Source: Peristeroidobacter soli (lineage in GTDB: Bacteria; Pseudomonadota; Gammaproteobacteria; Steroidobacterales; Steroidobacteraceae). From it: DNA of 64,000 nt. Positions 27,723-37,731 of the stretch are shown piece by piece. Location of the stretch: NCBI RefSeq assembly GCF_004138485.1, contig NZ_RYEV01000004.1, positions 432,803-496,802 on the forward strand, written 5' to 3'. Position 1 is the stretch's first letter. Every line of letters begins with the position of its first letter. Under the pieces are notes generated by a model that was not told the DNA's origin, searched no databases, and saw only the letters and a list, made by a program, of their open reading frames with translations. A program made the position numbers and the translations under genes.

Positions 27723-28757
27723 ATGAAGAAAGCGTGCGCGTTAGTGCTGCTCACCTGTGCCGGCACCTCGCTGGCCCTGGCCCAGGGCATCGAAGGCGAG
27801 AAGTGGAAGGTCACCAACCAGATGCAGATGGGCGGCATGTCCATGCCCGGCCAGACCTCCGAAATCTGCAAACAGCCCGGCGACGATTCGGCGCCGGTCC
27901 GCACCGACGACTCGTGTCAGATCTACGACAACAAGCGCGTCGGCAACGTGCAGAGCTTCAAAATGCGTTGTACCGGCGAGAATGCCGCCGAGGGCTCGGC
28001 GCAGCTCACCTACATGGGCCCCGATCACTACAAGGGCAAGATGGAAATCACCAGCGGCGGCGAGACCATGGTGATGAACTACGAAGGCCAGAAGGTCGGC
28101 AAGTGCGACGGCAGCGAAGTCAACTTCATGGCCAAGAAAATCCAGGCCGACGCCGAGCGCCAGCAGAAGCTCGCCGAGCAACAGATGAAACAGCGCTGCC
28201 ACGAAATGGCCGCCGAAGCGAACGATCCTTTCTTCCTCGCTCAGTGCAAGGATCCCGCGGACAAGCGCACCTACTGCGACGCCGTGCGCAAGCCCGAGAA
28301 CTTCCGTCGTCTCTCCCAGCAGGAACGCCGCGCCGCTCGCTTCAACCCGAATGATGCACGAGCCAAGCCGCTCACCGAGTCGGCACGAGCCTGCGGCTTC
28401 TCGCTCGAGCAGGAACGCGATTCGATGTGCAAGCTCGCCGAGCAGAAGAACGATCTGAACTACATCGCGACCGAATGTCCGACCCTGGCCGCGGGCCTCG
28501 CGGCTCAGCAGTGTGCCGGCCGTCGCTATACCGCGATCAACGAGCGTTATCGCAGCTTCTGTTCCGAGTACGCCAGCAACCAGGACGAGCAGCGGCGCCA
28601 GTCGCGTGCTGGCGGCGAATCTGCGCAAATGGATCCAACGGAGCAGCAGGCGCAGGAACAGCCGCAGGATCCGGAACAGCCTGCGACCACCGGCGAGAAG
28701 GCCAAGGGTCTGTTCAACAAGGGCAAGAAGGCGCTGGGTGGCCTGTTCTCGAACTGA
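27723..28757 (+). CDS. Secreted DUF3617-domain protein
   Basis: 344 residues. The ATG at 27723 starts a signal peptide (MKKACALVLLTCAGTSLALA), and AGGA lies 6 nt upstream. The following region (WKVTNQMQMGGMSMPGQTSEIC) is the usual start of DUF3617. The C-terminal half is charged, with several paired cysteines, ending in a Gln/Glu/Pro-rich stretch and KGKKALGGLFSN. Probably periplasmic; function unknown. The carboxypeptidase gene overlaps or follows at once. Confidence 0.85.
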   Translation: MKKACALVLLTCAGTSLALAQGIEGEKWKVTNQMQMGGMSMPGQTSEICKQPGDDSAPVRTDDSCQIYDNKRVGNVQSFKMRCTGENAAEGSAQLTYMGPDHYKGKMEITSGGETMVMNYEGQKVGKCDGSEVNFMAKKIQADAERQQKLAEQQMKQRCHEMAAEANDPFFLAQCKDPADKRTYCDAVRKPENFRRLSQQERRAARFNPNDARAKPLTESARACGFSLEQERDSMCKLAEQKNDLNYIATECPTLAAGLAAQQCAGRRYTAINERYRSFCSEYASNQDEQRRQSRAGGESAQMDPTEQQAQEQPQDPEQPATTGEKAKGLFNKGKKALGGLFSN

Positions 28758-29592
28758 CAATCGTCACATCGCGCGCCGATCATGGAGGCAAGCCGTTGTC
28801 TCCGTGGCCGGCGCGTTGACATTGACGCTCACCTCGCCCCTGTACGCAGAGACGCCGGATCCCTACCCCTCGGCGGCACGCAGCTATCTGCTCGTACTCG
28901 ATCAGCAACCGCTGTGGCAACGAGCGCCGAGCCAGCGACTGCAGCCCGCCTCGCTCGCGAAGTTGCTCACCGCACTCGTCGTTCTCGATTCGGATTGGAA
29001 TGCGGAACGATGGATCGCTGTCAGCAAGTACGCCGCCAGCGTCCCGCCTTCCCGGCTCGGTCTGAAGGAAGGCGAGCAGATCACGGCGGGGGCGGCGCTG
29101 GCCGCCATGCTGATTCGTTCCGCCAACGACGCGTGCCGTACTCTCGTCGAGAGCGTCACGTCCGATCTCACCGTGTTTCGTTCGCGCATGAAAGCGCGTG
29201 CCGCCCGGCTCGGCATGAGCGATTCGAACTTCGTGGATCCGTGCGGCTTCGACGCGCCCGGCCAGTTCACCACGGCCAATGATTTACTGAAGCTCGCTCG
29301 CGCCGCGCGGGCGCAGCCGCTCGTGGCCCATCTCACCGCGCTGCCCGAAGCACAGCTGACGACTCGTGCCGGACGCACCCTCAAGTTTCTGAGCACCAAC
29401 GCGCTGCTCGGGCGCCTGCAAGGCACCGAAGGCCTGAAGACCGGCAATACCTCGCAGGCCGGACAATGTTTGATCGCCTACGTGCGCCGTCAGAATCACG
29501 ACGTCTGGCTGGTCATGCTGGGCGGCACGGAGCGATGGTGGCTGGCGCACGGAATGATCGAAGATGCGTTCGGCTCCCTCCTTGCGAACTGA
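28738..29592 (+). CDS. D-alanyl-D-alanine carboxypeptidase / endopeptidase, peptidase S11 (PBP5/7-like)
   Basis: About 284 residues carrying the three penicillin-binding motifs in order: SLAK (S-x-x-K), SAN (S-x-N) within IRSANDACRTL, and KTG in GLKTGNTSQAGQCL. It trims peptide stems in the periplasm. The start is uncertain: no ATG opens the frame near the signal. GTG 28738, preceded by an AGAAGG box, overlaps the DUF3617 gene by 20 bp and gives a good leader (RRSWRQAVVSVAGALTLTL); GTG 28804 would give a leader without a positive N-terminus. The large PBP5 C-terminal domain is absent, so it is nearer PBP7 size. Confidence 0.85.
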   Translation: MACSRTDNRHIARRSWRQAVVSVAGALTLTLTSPLYAETPDPYPSAARSYLLVLDQQPLWQRAPSQRLQPASLAKLLTALVVLDSDWNAERWIAVSKYAASVPPSRLGLKEGEQITAGAALAAMLIRSANDACRTLVESVTSDLTVFRSRMKARAARLGMSDSNFVDPCGFDAPGQFTTANDLLKLARAARAQPLVAHLTALPEAQLTTRAGRTLKFLSTNALLGRLQGTEGLKTGNTSQAGQCLIAYVRRQNHDVWLVMLGGTERWWLAHGMIEDAFGSLLAN

Positions 29593-30964
29593 CACGAACA
29601 TTCCCTGGCTCGCGCTGCTGCCGGCCCTGGCCGTGGTGGTGCTGTGGTGGCCGTCGCTCTGCGCGAGCTTTCAGTTCGACGATTGGAACGTCATCGTCAA
29701 CGAGCCGCGCGTGCACTCGCTGGCCGCGTGGTGGCAATCGATGCCGGGCATCCGCCCGCTGCTGAAACTCAGCTACGCCTCGAATCTCACGCTCGGTTCG
29801 GATCCGATCGGCTTCCGCATCGTGAACGTCCTGATTCACGCGTTGAGTGCGACGCTGGTGGGGTCGCTGCTTCGAACCCGCGGACTGCGTGCCGGCCTGT
29901 CTGAATCGAGCGCATCGCAGGCCGCTCTACTGGCCGCACTGCTGTTCGCCTTGCATCCTGTGCAGACCGAGGCCGTCACATACATCTCCGGACGCTCCAG
30001 TTCACTCGCAGCGTGTTTGTGTTTGCTCAGTGTGTATTGCTGGGTTCGTAGCGAGGACAGCAAGCGAGGTTCGGCCTGGCTCGCGAGCTGCTGCGCATGT
30101 TTCGCACTGGCGGTCGCGACCAAGGAAACGGCACTGGTCCTGCCGCTCGCGCTGCTGCTCTACTCCGCCGATCGCCCGTGGTCGCAAACGCTGAAGCGCG
30201 TGACCCCCTTGCTCGTGCTCATGGCGGTCATGCTGGTGGCCGCGTTGAGCCTGCCGACCTATCGACGCCTGCTCGCCGTGAGCCTCGACACCCGCACGAT
30301 CGGCGAGAACCTGCTGACACAGTCACGCGCCCTCCTCTATCTGGCCGGCCAGCTGATCCGCATTACGAATGGCAATGCCGATCCACAACTCCCCGTCATC
30401 AGCTCCCCGGCGGATTGGCTCAGCGCGCTTCTGTGCGTCGCTTGGGCAATCATCGGCGTCGGAGCATTGCTCAACGTTCGCACGCGGCCCGTGGGAGCGT
30501 TCGCGGCGTTGTGGTTTCTGCTGTGGCTGGCACCGACGAACTCGCTCTTGCCGCGCCTCGATGTGGCCAACGATCGTCAGCTATATCTGGCGATGATCGG
30601 ACCGGCCTGGTGGCTGGCCGTACAGCTCACGTCGTGGCCCCGAGCTGTGCTGCGTCCGATGCTCATCGCTGTCGTGCTGGTCGCGCTGAGCTGGGCCACG
30701 TATCAGCGCAATCAGATCTACCAGACCGAAATCGCCTTCTGGGAAGACACCGCCGCTCGCAATCCCGACAACGCCCGCGCCGCGAACAACCTTGGCATGG
30801 CCTATGCGATCGAGTGTCGCTTTCAGGATGCCGAAACCGAGTTCGAGCGAGCCGTCGCATTGAGCGCCGATGATTATTACTCACGCATCAATCTGATCCT
30901 GCTGCGCAAGGGGCTGCTGCCCGGTGTCGATCGCAAACGCTGCCGGCACGCCACCTACAACTGA
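29564..30964 (+). CDS. Multi-pass membrane protein with C-terminal TPR, TMTC-like
   Basis: 466 residues with about ten hydrophobic segments and a C-terminal tetratricopeptide unit (NPDNARAANNLGMAYAIECRFQDAETEFERAV). After the first membrane helix, FQFDDWNVIVNEP carries the acidic pair typical of the first luminal/periplasmic loop of GT-C enzymes; LFALHPVQTEAVTYISGRSSSLA and WFLLWLAPTNSLLPRLDVANDRQLYL resemble TMTC proteins, which are O-mannosyltransferases in animals. In bacteria the substrate is not known to me. It overlaps the carboxypeptidase gene by 29 bp and is therefore probably co-translated. Confidence 0.8.
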   Translation: MRSAPSLRTDTNIPWLALLPALAVVVLWWPSLCASFQFDDWNVIVNEPRVHSLAAWWQSMPGIRPLLKLSYASNLTLGSDPIGFRIVNVLIHALSATLVGSLLRTRGLRAGLSESSASQAALLAALLFALHPVQTEAVTYISGRSSSLAACLCLLSVYCWVRSEDSKRGSAWLASCCACFALAVATKETALVLPLALLLYSADRPWSQTLKRVTPLLVLMAVMLVAALSLPTYRRLLAVSLDTRTIGENLLTQSRALLYLAGQLIRITNGNADPQLPVISSPADWLSALLCVAWAIIGVGALLNVRTRPVGAFAALWFLLWLAPTNSLLPRLDVANDRQLYLAMIGPAWWLAVQLTSWPRAVLRPMLIAVVLVALSWATYQRNQIYQTEIAFWEDTAARNPDNARAANNLGMAYAIECRFQDAETEFERAVALSADDYYSRINLILLRKGLLPGVDRKRCRHATYN

Positions 30965-31035
30965 CGTCGTCGGGAACATCCCGCCTCGTGCTTGCGTCAT
31001 TGCTCTGTCCACGAGCATGCGAGCAAGGGTTGGAA

Positions 31036-32043
31036 ATGCCTCCGTCCGTCGATCCCAACGAGATCGCCAGTTCCGAAGCGAATCGGGGACGACTGGCACA
31101 GCGACCGGTGGAAATCGCCTGGCGCGGCTGGTGGGATGTGATCTGGCGGGTGCAAGCTCAGCTGGACGCCGACAATGTGTCCATCGTTGCTGGCGGGCTC
31201 GCGCTGTTCGCGCTCCTGGCGGTCTTTCCGAGTCTCGCGGCCGCCGTCGCCATTTACGGCATCGTGGCTTCGCCCGAGGCCATCGCTGCTCAGATCCAAT
31301 CGTTCAGCGGCATGCTGCCCACCGCGACCCTGGAAATTCTGCAGAACCAGCTGCAGAACCTGGTCACTCAGCGCAATGAGACACTCAGCATCGGCGTCGT
31401 GATCGGCATCCTGGTTGCGATGTGGAGCGCGCGCAAAGGCATGGTCGCGCTCATCACTGCCGTGAATGTGGCGTACAACGAGCACGACCGCCGCTCGTTC
31501 CTGCAGCGACTGCTGCTGTCTTTCACATTCACGGTTTGTGGCGTGCTCGGGTTCGTGGTGATGGTGCTGATCGGCGTCGCCGTCCCCATCGTGCTCGCAT
31601 TCATTCCTTTGGGCACAGCGACGCAGTGGGTGTTGCTCGGTGTGCGCTGGCTGCTGCTGTGGATCGTCGCGGCGTTTGCCCTGTCGGTGCTATATCGTTT
31701 CGCGCCTCATCGCACGCGTCCGCGTTGGGAATGGGTCAATGCCGGTTCCATCATCGCCGCGACGTTGTGGCTGCTCGGCGGTGCCGTGTTCGCGATCTAC
31801 GTTCGCAACTTCGATTCGTTCGGCCAGGCGTATGGCGCGATCGGCGGCGTGGTCGTGATGTTGATGTGGTTTTATGTGTCCGCGTACGTCGTGATCCTCG
31901 GCGCGGAGATCAACTCCGAGCTCGAGCGACAGACGGTGCACGACACGACCGTCGGTCCGGTCAAACCCATCGGCGAGCGCGGCGCGTTCTCGGCCGACAC
32001 GGTCGGCCCGCGCGGCTGGGAATGGAAGCGCACCAGGCATTGA
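31036..32043 (+). CDS. YihY/BrkB-family inner-membrane protein
   Basis: 335 residues with six hydrophobic segments. Diagnostic stretches are DNVSIVAGGLALFALLAVFPSLAAAVAIYG, GILVAMWSARKGMVALITAVNVAYNE and VMLMWFYVSAYVVILGAEINSELERQT (quoted here in part as family hallmarks). These proteins were once called ribonuclease BN by mistake; some act as transporters or envelope factors and the true function is unresolved. The ATG at 31036 has AGGG 8 nt upstream; a start at 30988 is also open. Confidence 0.88.
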   Translation: MPPSVDPNEIASSEANRGRLAQRPVEIAWRGWWDVIWRVQAQLDADNVSIVAGGLALFALLAVFPSLAAAVAIYGIVASPEAIAAQIQSFSGMLPTATLEILQNQLQNLVTQRNETLSIGVVIGILVAMWSARKGMVALITAVNVAYNEHDRRSFLQRLLLSFTFTVCGVLGFVVMVLIGVAVPIVLAFIPLGTATQWVLLGVRWLLLWIVAAFALSVLYRFAPHRTRPRWEWVNAGSIIAATLWLLGGAVFAIYVRNFDSFGQAYGAIGGVVVMLMWFYVSAYVVILGAEINSELERQTVHDTTVGPVKPIGERGAFSADTVGPRGWEWKRTRH

Positions 32044-32142
32044 GCGATCAATAACGATATGTAATGTGCCCGGCCGGCCGGCTGGCGGCCAACCTGCTAT
32101 GCTCCCGCCCGACTCGAACAACGACGACTGAAGGGAAAGCGG

Positions 32143-34959
32143 GTGAGTTCCGATTCGCGATTGAGCCGGGCGCTGTGGGGCGCCTCGCTCGCCATGCTGG
32201 CCACCCACAGCCAGGCCGGCATCAATACCTGGACCACCAACGGTCCTCCGGGCGGCATTTTTCACGACGTTCGGGCCAGCTCGAGCGACGCCAACGTCTT
32301 CTACGCAACCTACGGCAGCAGCGTGCATCGCTCGACCGACGGCGGTGTCCACTGGACCACCCTTCGGGATTTCGCCAGCCAGGCCAACACCCTCGCGGTC
32401 GATCCCACCGACGGCAATCGGCTGTACGTCGCCGTCATCGACGACGGCCTGTTTCGCTCCGACGATGGCGGCCAGAGTTTCGTGCAAGTGGCGTTGCCGG
32501 GCTCCGGCATGTGGGGCGTTGGCACCAACGGCGCGACCACCTACTACGCCATGCAGAATCAGGTCTATCGCAGCGTGGATCGTGGCCAGTCCTGGTCGCA
32601 GGCGACGACCACTGCCCTCGCCTACACGCCGAGCAAATTCGTCGTCGATCCGCAGAACGGCGACGTGCTCTACTCTTTCAGTGAGCCCAAGGCCGCTCGC
32701 AGTATCGATGGCGGCGTCACGTGGTCGGAGGCCGAAATAAATCCGGGCTCCACCACCACCAAAATTTATGACATCGCGCGGCTGTCGGCGACCCAGCTCA
32801 TCGTCGCGGCCAACGATGGTCTGTATGTTTCCAACGATCGCGGCGACACCTGGAATCGCACCGCCAGCGGCTCCTTCCTCGCCGTCGCCGTCGATCCGTC
32901 GACGCCGGGCCGAGCCGTTGCCACGAGCCGCACCACCGCGCCGCTGCTACTGACGACGGACCATGGCGCGACCTGGACGACCTTCGGCAACCTGCCCGTT
33001 CTCAGATTCGAAGGCGCGAGCTTCGCCGCCAACACGCCCTCCCGCATCGTCATTCTCGGACAGCAGGGCGCGCTATATACAAACGACAATGCGTTGAACT
33101 GGACCGAAGCGGCGCTCTCACCCGCCGCGTCTCATCCGACGCAATTCGCCACCACGCCCGCCGCGAGCTCCAAGGTCTACACCTATACCGCGAATACCGG
33201 CGGCGGACTGTTTGCAACCAGCGGCGACACCGGTTGGCAGCGGCTGAATCTGGCGGCGGCGCAAGCGTTGAATCCGAGCGCCGAATTTGGCGAGGCCAGC
33301 CTCGCGGTCAAGCCGGGCGCGCCGGACTCGATCTTTTTCGGCGTGTTCAATCGCGGCGTGTTCCGTTCGACGGATGGCGGACAATCGTGGACCGCGCCCA
33401 ACACGGACCTCGCAGGCTTTGCCGCCAAAGTATTCGCGTTCGATCCGCAGGATGCGAACACGATGTACGTCAGCGTTTCCCCAGCCTCCTCGGCACCCGC
33501 TGCGGGAATCTATCGCAGCACCGATGGCGGTGTGACGTGGTCGCCTCACAGCACCGATCTTCCCCCGGATCTGCTCAGCACGGATCTGCAGATCGATCCC
33601 GCCGATCCCACACGGATGTTCCTGGGCGTTTCACAAGGGAACGAGCCCGGCAGTCCGGGCGGCCTGTATCGCTCGACCGATCGCGGCCTCACCTGGGCTC
33701 AGTCATTCAATGGCCGGGACGTGAACAGCGTCGCGATCGATCCCTCCGACTCGGCACGCATGTACGTTGCGACGGAGAATGGTCTGCGGGTCAGCAACGA
33801 CGGCGGCAGTTCCTTTTTCTCGAATACGGCGTTCAGCGCCATCACCAATAAATCGGCGAACAACGTCGTCATCGATCCGGTGGTGCCGACGACGCTCTAC
33901 GTCGCGAGCCTCGATCCCTACTCGCCCGGCATGAAAGAGTCGTCCTGGATTCTTCGCTCGGTGGACGCGGGCGATACCTGGGAAGTCCTCCGTAGCGCTG
34001 CGGACGCCGGCGGCCCGTGGTATGTCGACCGACTCGCGCTCGATCCCAATCATCCGACGTTGCTCTATGCCGGCACCAGCCTGCGTGGCGCGGCCACGCT
34101 GGAAATCGCTCCGGACCTGCATGTCGAGATCAGCGATCACAGCGGTTCGCGGCCCAGAGGCGCGGAATCAACCTTCAACGTGCGCGCCGTCAACAACGGC
34201 CCCTATAGCGCAACGGTCGTGAAACTCTCGACCACCTTACCGGCCGGATTGACGAATGTGAGCATCACCGCCGATCGCGGCACATGCTCGATGACGACGT
34301 GCACGGTGCCCGTGCTCGGAGTCGGTGAGGCCGTGAACGCAGTTGTGAGATACACGACGCCCACAGCTGCTCTCTTCCTTCCCGTGACCGCGACCGTGAC
34401 GGCACACGAGAACGACTACGTCGCGGGCGACAACTCGGCTCGAGCATCAGCGGTCGCCGGTGACGCAGGCGATCTCGGCATCACCATCGCCCCCTCCACC
34501 AGCAGTGTCACGCAAGGAAGTAACGTCACTTACACCGTGACGGTGACGAACCATGGCGCGACGAGCTCGGCCGAAGGCACGCTCGATTTTCGTCTGGGCT
34601 CGGGCTTCACATTGAGCACGCTACCCGGTGGCTGTAGCGCGGCCACGGGCGGTGCGACTTGCACTCTGGAGACACTTGCGACAGGCGCATCGCGAGTGTT
34701 CACATTCACCGCGGTGGCGACCAACGCCGGCTCGGTCGAAGCTACGGCGAATGTGATATTCGGCCCGACCACCGCCGACACCAACCCTGCGGACAATGTC
34801 GCGACCAGTTCGGTCACCGCGACGAGCGCCCCCTCGGGCGGCGGTAACCCGAGCAGTGGCGGCCATAGCGGCGGTGGCGGTGGTGGCGCGATGAATCTCG
34901 CGGCGCTGCTCGGTGGATTGCTTCTGCTCTTCTTCCGCCGGCGCTCGATGCGCGCGTAA
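32143..34959 (+). CDS. Exported Asp-box (BNR) beta-propeller protein with DUF11-like domains and a GlyGly-CTERM-like tail
   Basis: 938 residues from GTG 32143 (AAGGGA 7 nt upstream), with a signal ending near THSQA. Residues about 25-620 hold roughly eleven Asp-box motifs of the form S-x-D-x-G-x-x-W, for example STDGGVHWTT, SIDGGVTWSE, STDGGQSWTA and STDRGLTWAQ, as in sialidase-like or sortilin-like propellers. Two DUF11/CARDB-like beta-sandwich repeats follow (about 630-880). The end has a Gly/Ser linker, a single hydrophobic helix (NLAALLGGLLLLFF) and RRRSMRA, the pattern of GlyGly-CTERM substrates of rhombosortase. It is likely anchored, then cleaved and displayed or secreted. No rhombosortase is nearby. 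Confidence 0.85.
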   Translation: MSSDSRLSRALWGASLAMLATHSQAGINTWTTNGPPGGIFHDVRASSSDANVFYATYGSSVHRSTDGGVHWTTLRDFASQANTLAVDPTDGNRLYVAVIDDGLFRSDDGGQSFVQVALPGSGMWGVGTNGATTYYAMQNQVYRSVDRGQSWSQATTTALAYTPSKFVVDPQNGDVLYSFSEPKAARSIDGGVTWSEAEINPGSTTTKIYDIARLSATQLIVAANDGLYVSNDRGDTWNRTASGSFLAVAVDPSTPGRAVATSRTTAPLLLTTDHGATWTTFGNLPVLRFEGASFAANTPSRIVILGQQGALYTNDNALNWTEAALSPAASHPTQFATTPAASSKVYTYTANTGGGLFATSGDTGWQRLNLAAAQALNPSAEFGEASLAVKPGAPDSIFFGVFNRGVFRSTDGGQSWTAPNTDLAGFAAKVFAFDPQDANTMYVSVSPASSAPAAGIYRSTDGGVTWSPHSTDLPPDLLSTDLQIDPADPTRMFLGVSQGNEPGSPGGLYRSTDRGLTWAQSFNGRDVNSVAIDPSDSARMYVATENGLRVSNDGGSSFFSNTAFSAITNKSANNVVIDPVVPTTLYVASLDPYSPGMKESSWILRSVDAGDTWEVLRSAADAGGPWYVDRLALDPNHPTLLYAGTSLRGAATLEIAPDLHVEISDHSGSRPRGAESTFNVRAVNNGPYSATVVKLSTTLPAGLTNVSITADRGTCSMTTCTVPVLGVGEAVNAVVRYTTPTAALFLPVTATVTAHENDYVAGDNSARASAVAGDAGDLGITIAPSTSSVTQGSNVTYTVTVTNHGATSSAEGTLDFRLGSGFTLSTLPGGCSAATGGATCTLETLATGASRVFTFTAVATNAGSVEATANVIFGPTTADTNPADNVATSSVTATSAPSGGGNPSSGGHSGGGGGGAMNLAALLGGLLLLFFRRRSMRA

Positions 34960-34999
34960 TTTGCTAGTCTCCGGTTACTTCTTGTTCCGGGAGTAACTC

Positions 35000-35992
35000 A
35001 TGACTCAGCACACCCGCCCCTTCGGCCGCACTGGCTGGAACATTGCCGACATCGGCTTCGGCGCGTGGGCCATCGGTGGCTCGTGGGGCGACGTCGATGA
35101 AGCTCAGGCGCGCGACGCACTTCGAGCGGCACTGGAAGCCGGAACGAATTTCATCGACACCGCCGACGTCTACGGCGACGGTCGCTCCGAGCGCATCATT
35201 CGCGATGTATTGAAAGGCTGGCAGGGTCCGCGTCCCATCGTCGCGACCAAGGCCGGCCGTCGTCTGTCACCGCACGTCGCCGACGGCTACCACCGCAAGA
35301 ATCTCGAAGCCTTCATCGATCGCAGCCTGCAGAACCTCGGCGTCGAGACGCTCGACCTCGTGCAGCTGCATTGTCCGCCCACCGAGGTGTACTACCGCCC
35401 CGAGGTCTTCGAAGCACTCGATGCGCTGGTGATCGTCGGCAAGCTTCGCTACTACGGTGTGTCGGTGGAGAAAGTCGAGGAGGCGCTCAAGGCCATCGAG
35501 TATCCGGGCGTTACCTCGGTGCAGATCATCTACAACCTGTTCCGCCAGCGTCCCGCTGAATTGTTCTTTCGCGAAGCCGCGGCTCGCAACGTGGCCGTCA
35601 TCGCGCGAGTGCCGCTGGCCAGCGGCCTGCTCACCGGCAAGTTGACGCGCGACTCGCAGTTCGCGCCCGACGATCATCGCAATTTCAATCGTCACGGCGA
35701 GGCCTTCGACGTGGGCGAGACGTTCGCAGGCGTGCCGTACGAAGTCGCACTCGAGGCTGTCGAGAAGATTCGTCCGCTGGTGCCGCAGGGCGTGTCGATG
35801 GCGGCATTCGCTCTGCGCTGGATTCTGATGAACGACGCCATCTCGGTCGTCATTCCCGGCGCCAGATCGCCGGCGCAGGCGCTGGCGAACGCGGCCGCAA
35901 CCGAAGTTGCGTCATTGTCCCCAGAAACAATGCAGGCGCTGCGCTCGATGTACGAGCAGAGCATCGCCCGCCACGTTCACCATCGCTGGTGA
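35000..35992 (+). CDS. Aldo/keto reductase
   Basis: 330 residues. Tetrad residues are visible: Asp and Tyr in NFIDTADVYGDGRSERI, Lys in IVATKAGRR and His in LDLVQLHCPPTEVY. NADPH-binding VIPGARSPAQALANAAA lies near the C-terminus. The substrate is unknown. It is convergent with gfa, with only 2 bp between stop codons. Reduction of an aldehyde generated by the oxidation operon is possible but speculative. Confidence 0.92.
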   Translation: MTQHTRPFGRTGWNIADIGFGAWAIGGSWGDVDEAQARDALRAALEAGTNFIDTADVYGDGRSERIIRDVLKGWQGPRPIVATKAGRRLSPHVADGYHRKNLEAFIDRSLQNLGVETLDLVQLHCPPTEVYYRPEVFEALDALVIVGKLRYYGVSVEKVEEALKAIEYPGVTSVQIIYNLFRQRPAELFFREAAARNVAVIARVPLASGLLTGKLTRDSQFAPDDHRNFNRHGEAFDVGETFAGVPYEVALEAVEKIRPLVPQGVSMAAFALRWILMNDAISVVIPGARSPAQALANAAATEVASLSPETMQALRSMYEQSIARHVHHRW

Positions 35993-35994
35993 CG

Positions 35995-36570
35995 TTACGC
36001 CGCCAGCACGCCTTTCGCTTTCGCGGTGTGAGTCGCGATCAGATCCATCAACGTCGGCGACAGGCAGTCGTACGGAGTCAGGCCCAGCTCGTTCAGACGC
36101 GAGCGCACCGCGCTCATGCCGTCCGGCTTGTAACCCGACTCGATGATGGAGGACACGAACGCCGCGAATTCCGGCGCCGCCCAGCCCTGATCGCTGGACA
36201 GCTCGGTGTGTACGAAGTCGAAGCCATAGAACGGATGGTTCTTGTTTTCGATGCGACCGTACATGTGCACGCCGCAGCCGGTGCAGGCATGACGTTGAAT
36301 CGCCGCCGACGTGTCGACGACCTTCAGCTTCTGTTCGTTGGCCGTGACTTTGAGCTTGTCGCGGGGAATGACCGCGACCATGGAGAAGGTCGCGCCTTCC
36401 GGCTTCCAGCACTTGGTGCAGCCGCAGACGTGATTGAAGGCAACGTCGCCCGCCAGCTGCACCGTCACCTGATTGTCCTTGCACTTGCAAACCAGCGTGC
36501 CCCCCGCGAAGCCCGATTTGCCGGCTTTAACGCCGCCATCCACGGACGGATGAATTTTCAAAGCGCTCAT
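35995..36570 (-). CDS. gfa: S-(hydroxymethyl)glutathione synthase (glutathione-dependent formaldehyde-activating enzyme)
   Basis: 191 residues with the Gfa zinc ligands: [25 protein letters not shown] and [12 protein letters not shown]. Gfa promotes condensation of formaldehyde with glutathione to give S-hydroxymethylglutathione, the substrate of the dehydrogenase encoded 32 bp upstream. It is last in the xoxFGJ operon, which supports formaldehyde as the product being handled. Confidence 0.95.
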   Translation of the reverse strand: MSALKIHPSVDGGVKAGKSGFAGGTLVCKCKDNQVTVQLAGDVAFNHVCGCTKCWKPEGATFSMVAVIPRDKLKVTANEQKLKVVDTSAAIQRHACTGCGVHMYGRIENKNHPFYGFDFVHTELSSDQGWAAPEFAAFVSSIIESGYKPDGMSAVRSRLNELGLTPYDCLSPTLMDLIATHTAKAKGVLAA

Positions 36571-36602
36571 GTGGATACCCTCAGTCGTTGTTGATCGAAT
36601 CC

Positions 36603-37712
36603 TCAGAAGATCGCGACGCTACGAATCGACTCGCCCTTGTGCATCAGATCGAACGCCTCGTTGATGCGCTCGATCGGCATCTGGTGCGTGATCAGCTCGT
36701 CGATCTTGATCTTGCCCTCCATGTACCAGTCGACGATCTTCGGCACGTCGGTGCGGCCCCGCGCGCCACCGAACGCCGTGCCTTTCCACACACGGCCCGT
36801 CACCAGCTGGAACGGACGCGTGCGGATCTCCTGCCCGGCCCCCGCCACGCCGATGATCACCGACACGCCCCAGCCGCGATGACAGCACTCCAGCGCCTGA
36901 CGCATCAGATCGACATTGCCGACGCACTCGAAGCTGTAATCGGCGCCGCCATCGGTGACATTCACCAGATGTGCCACCAGGTCGCCGCCGACCTCTTTCG
37001 GATTCACAAAATGCGTCATGCCGAACTCCTCGGCGAGCTTCACGCGGCCGGGATTGATGTCGACGCCGACGATCTTGTTGGCGCCGGCGAGCCGGGCGCC
37101 TTGAATCACATTCAAGCCGATGCCGCCCAGGCCGAACACGACCACGTTGGCGCCCACCTCGACTTTGGCGGTGTTGATCACGGCACCGATGCCGGTCGTG
37201 ACACCGCAGCCGATGTAACAAACCTTGTCGAACGGCGCGTCCTCGCGGATCTTCGCCAGCGCGATCTCGGGCAGCACCGTGAAGTTCGCGAACGTGGAGC
37301 AACCCATGTAGTGATGGATCATCTCCTTACCGACCGAGAAACGGCTGGTGCCGTCGGGCATCACCCCTTTGCCCTGCGTGGCGCGAATCGCCGTGCACAG
37401 ATTGGTCTTGCGCGACAGACACGATTTGCACTGACGGCATTCGGGCGTGTACAGCGGAATGACGTGATCGCCCTTCTTCAGCGTCGTCACGCCCGGCCCG
37501 ACATCGACCACGACGCCGGCGCCCTCGTGACCGAAAATCACCGGGAACAACCCTTCAGGATCCGCGCCCGAGCGCGTGAACTCGTCGGTGTGACAGATGC
37601 CGGTGGCCTTGATCTCCACCAGCACCTCGCCGGCACGGGGCCCGTCGAGATCCACGGTGGTGACTTCGAGCGGCTTGCCTGCGGCATACGCGATTGCGGC
37701 TTTGACTTTCAT
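36603..37712 (-). CDS. frmA: S-(hydroxymethyl)glutathione dehydrogenase / class III alcohol dehydrogenase
   Basis: 369 residues of the zinc-dependent medium-chain family. Catalytic zinc ligands appear in [11 protein letters not shown] and [15 protein letters not shown], and structural zinc cysteines in [34 protein letters not shown] binds NAD. It oxidises S-hydroxymethylglutathione to S-formylglutathione. The ATG at 37712 opens the conserved [17 protein letters not shown]; more than 100 upstream codons are open but lie over xoxJ and are shadow sequence. No S-formylglutathione hydrolase is in the window. Confidence 0.96.
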   Translation of the reverse strand: MKVKAAIAYAAGKPLEVTTVDLDGPRAGEVLVEIKATGICHTDEFTRSGADPEGLFPVIFGHEGAGVVVDVGPGVTTLKKGDHVIPLYTPECRQCKSCLSRKTNLCTAIRATQGKGVMPDGTSRFSVGKEMIHHYMGCSTFANFTVLPEIALAKIREDAPFDKVCYIGCGVTTGIGAVINTAKVEVGANVVVFGLGGIGLNVIQGARLAGANKIVGVDINPGRVKLAEEFGMTHFVNPKEVGGDLVAHLVNVTDGGADYSFECVGNVDLMRQALECCHRGWGVSVIIGVAGAGQEIRTRPFQLVTGRVWKGTAFGGARGRTDVPKIVDWYMEGKIKIDELITHQMPIERINEAFDLMHKGESIRSVAIF

Positions 37713-37731
37713 ACTCACTCCACGGATGGAT

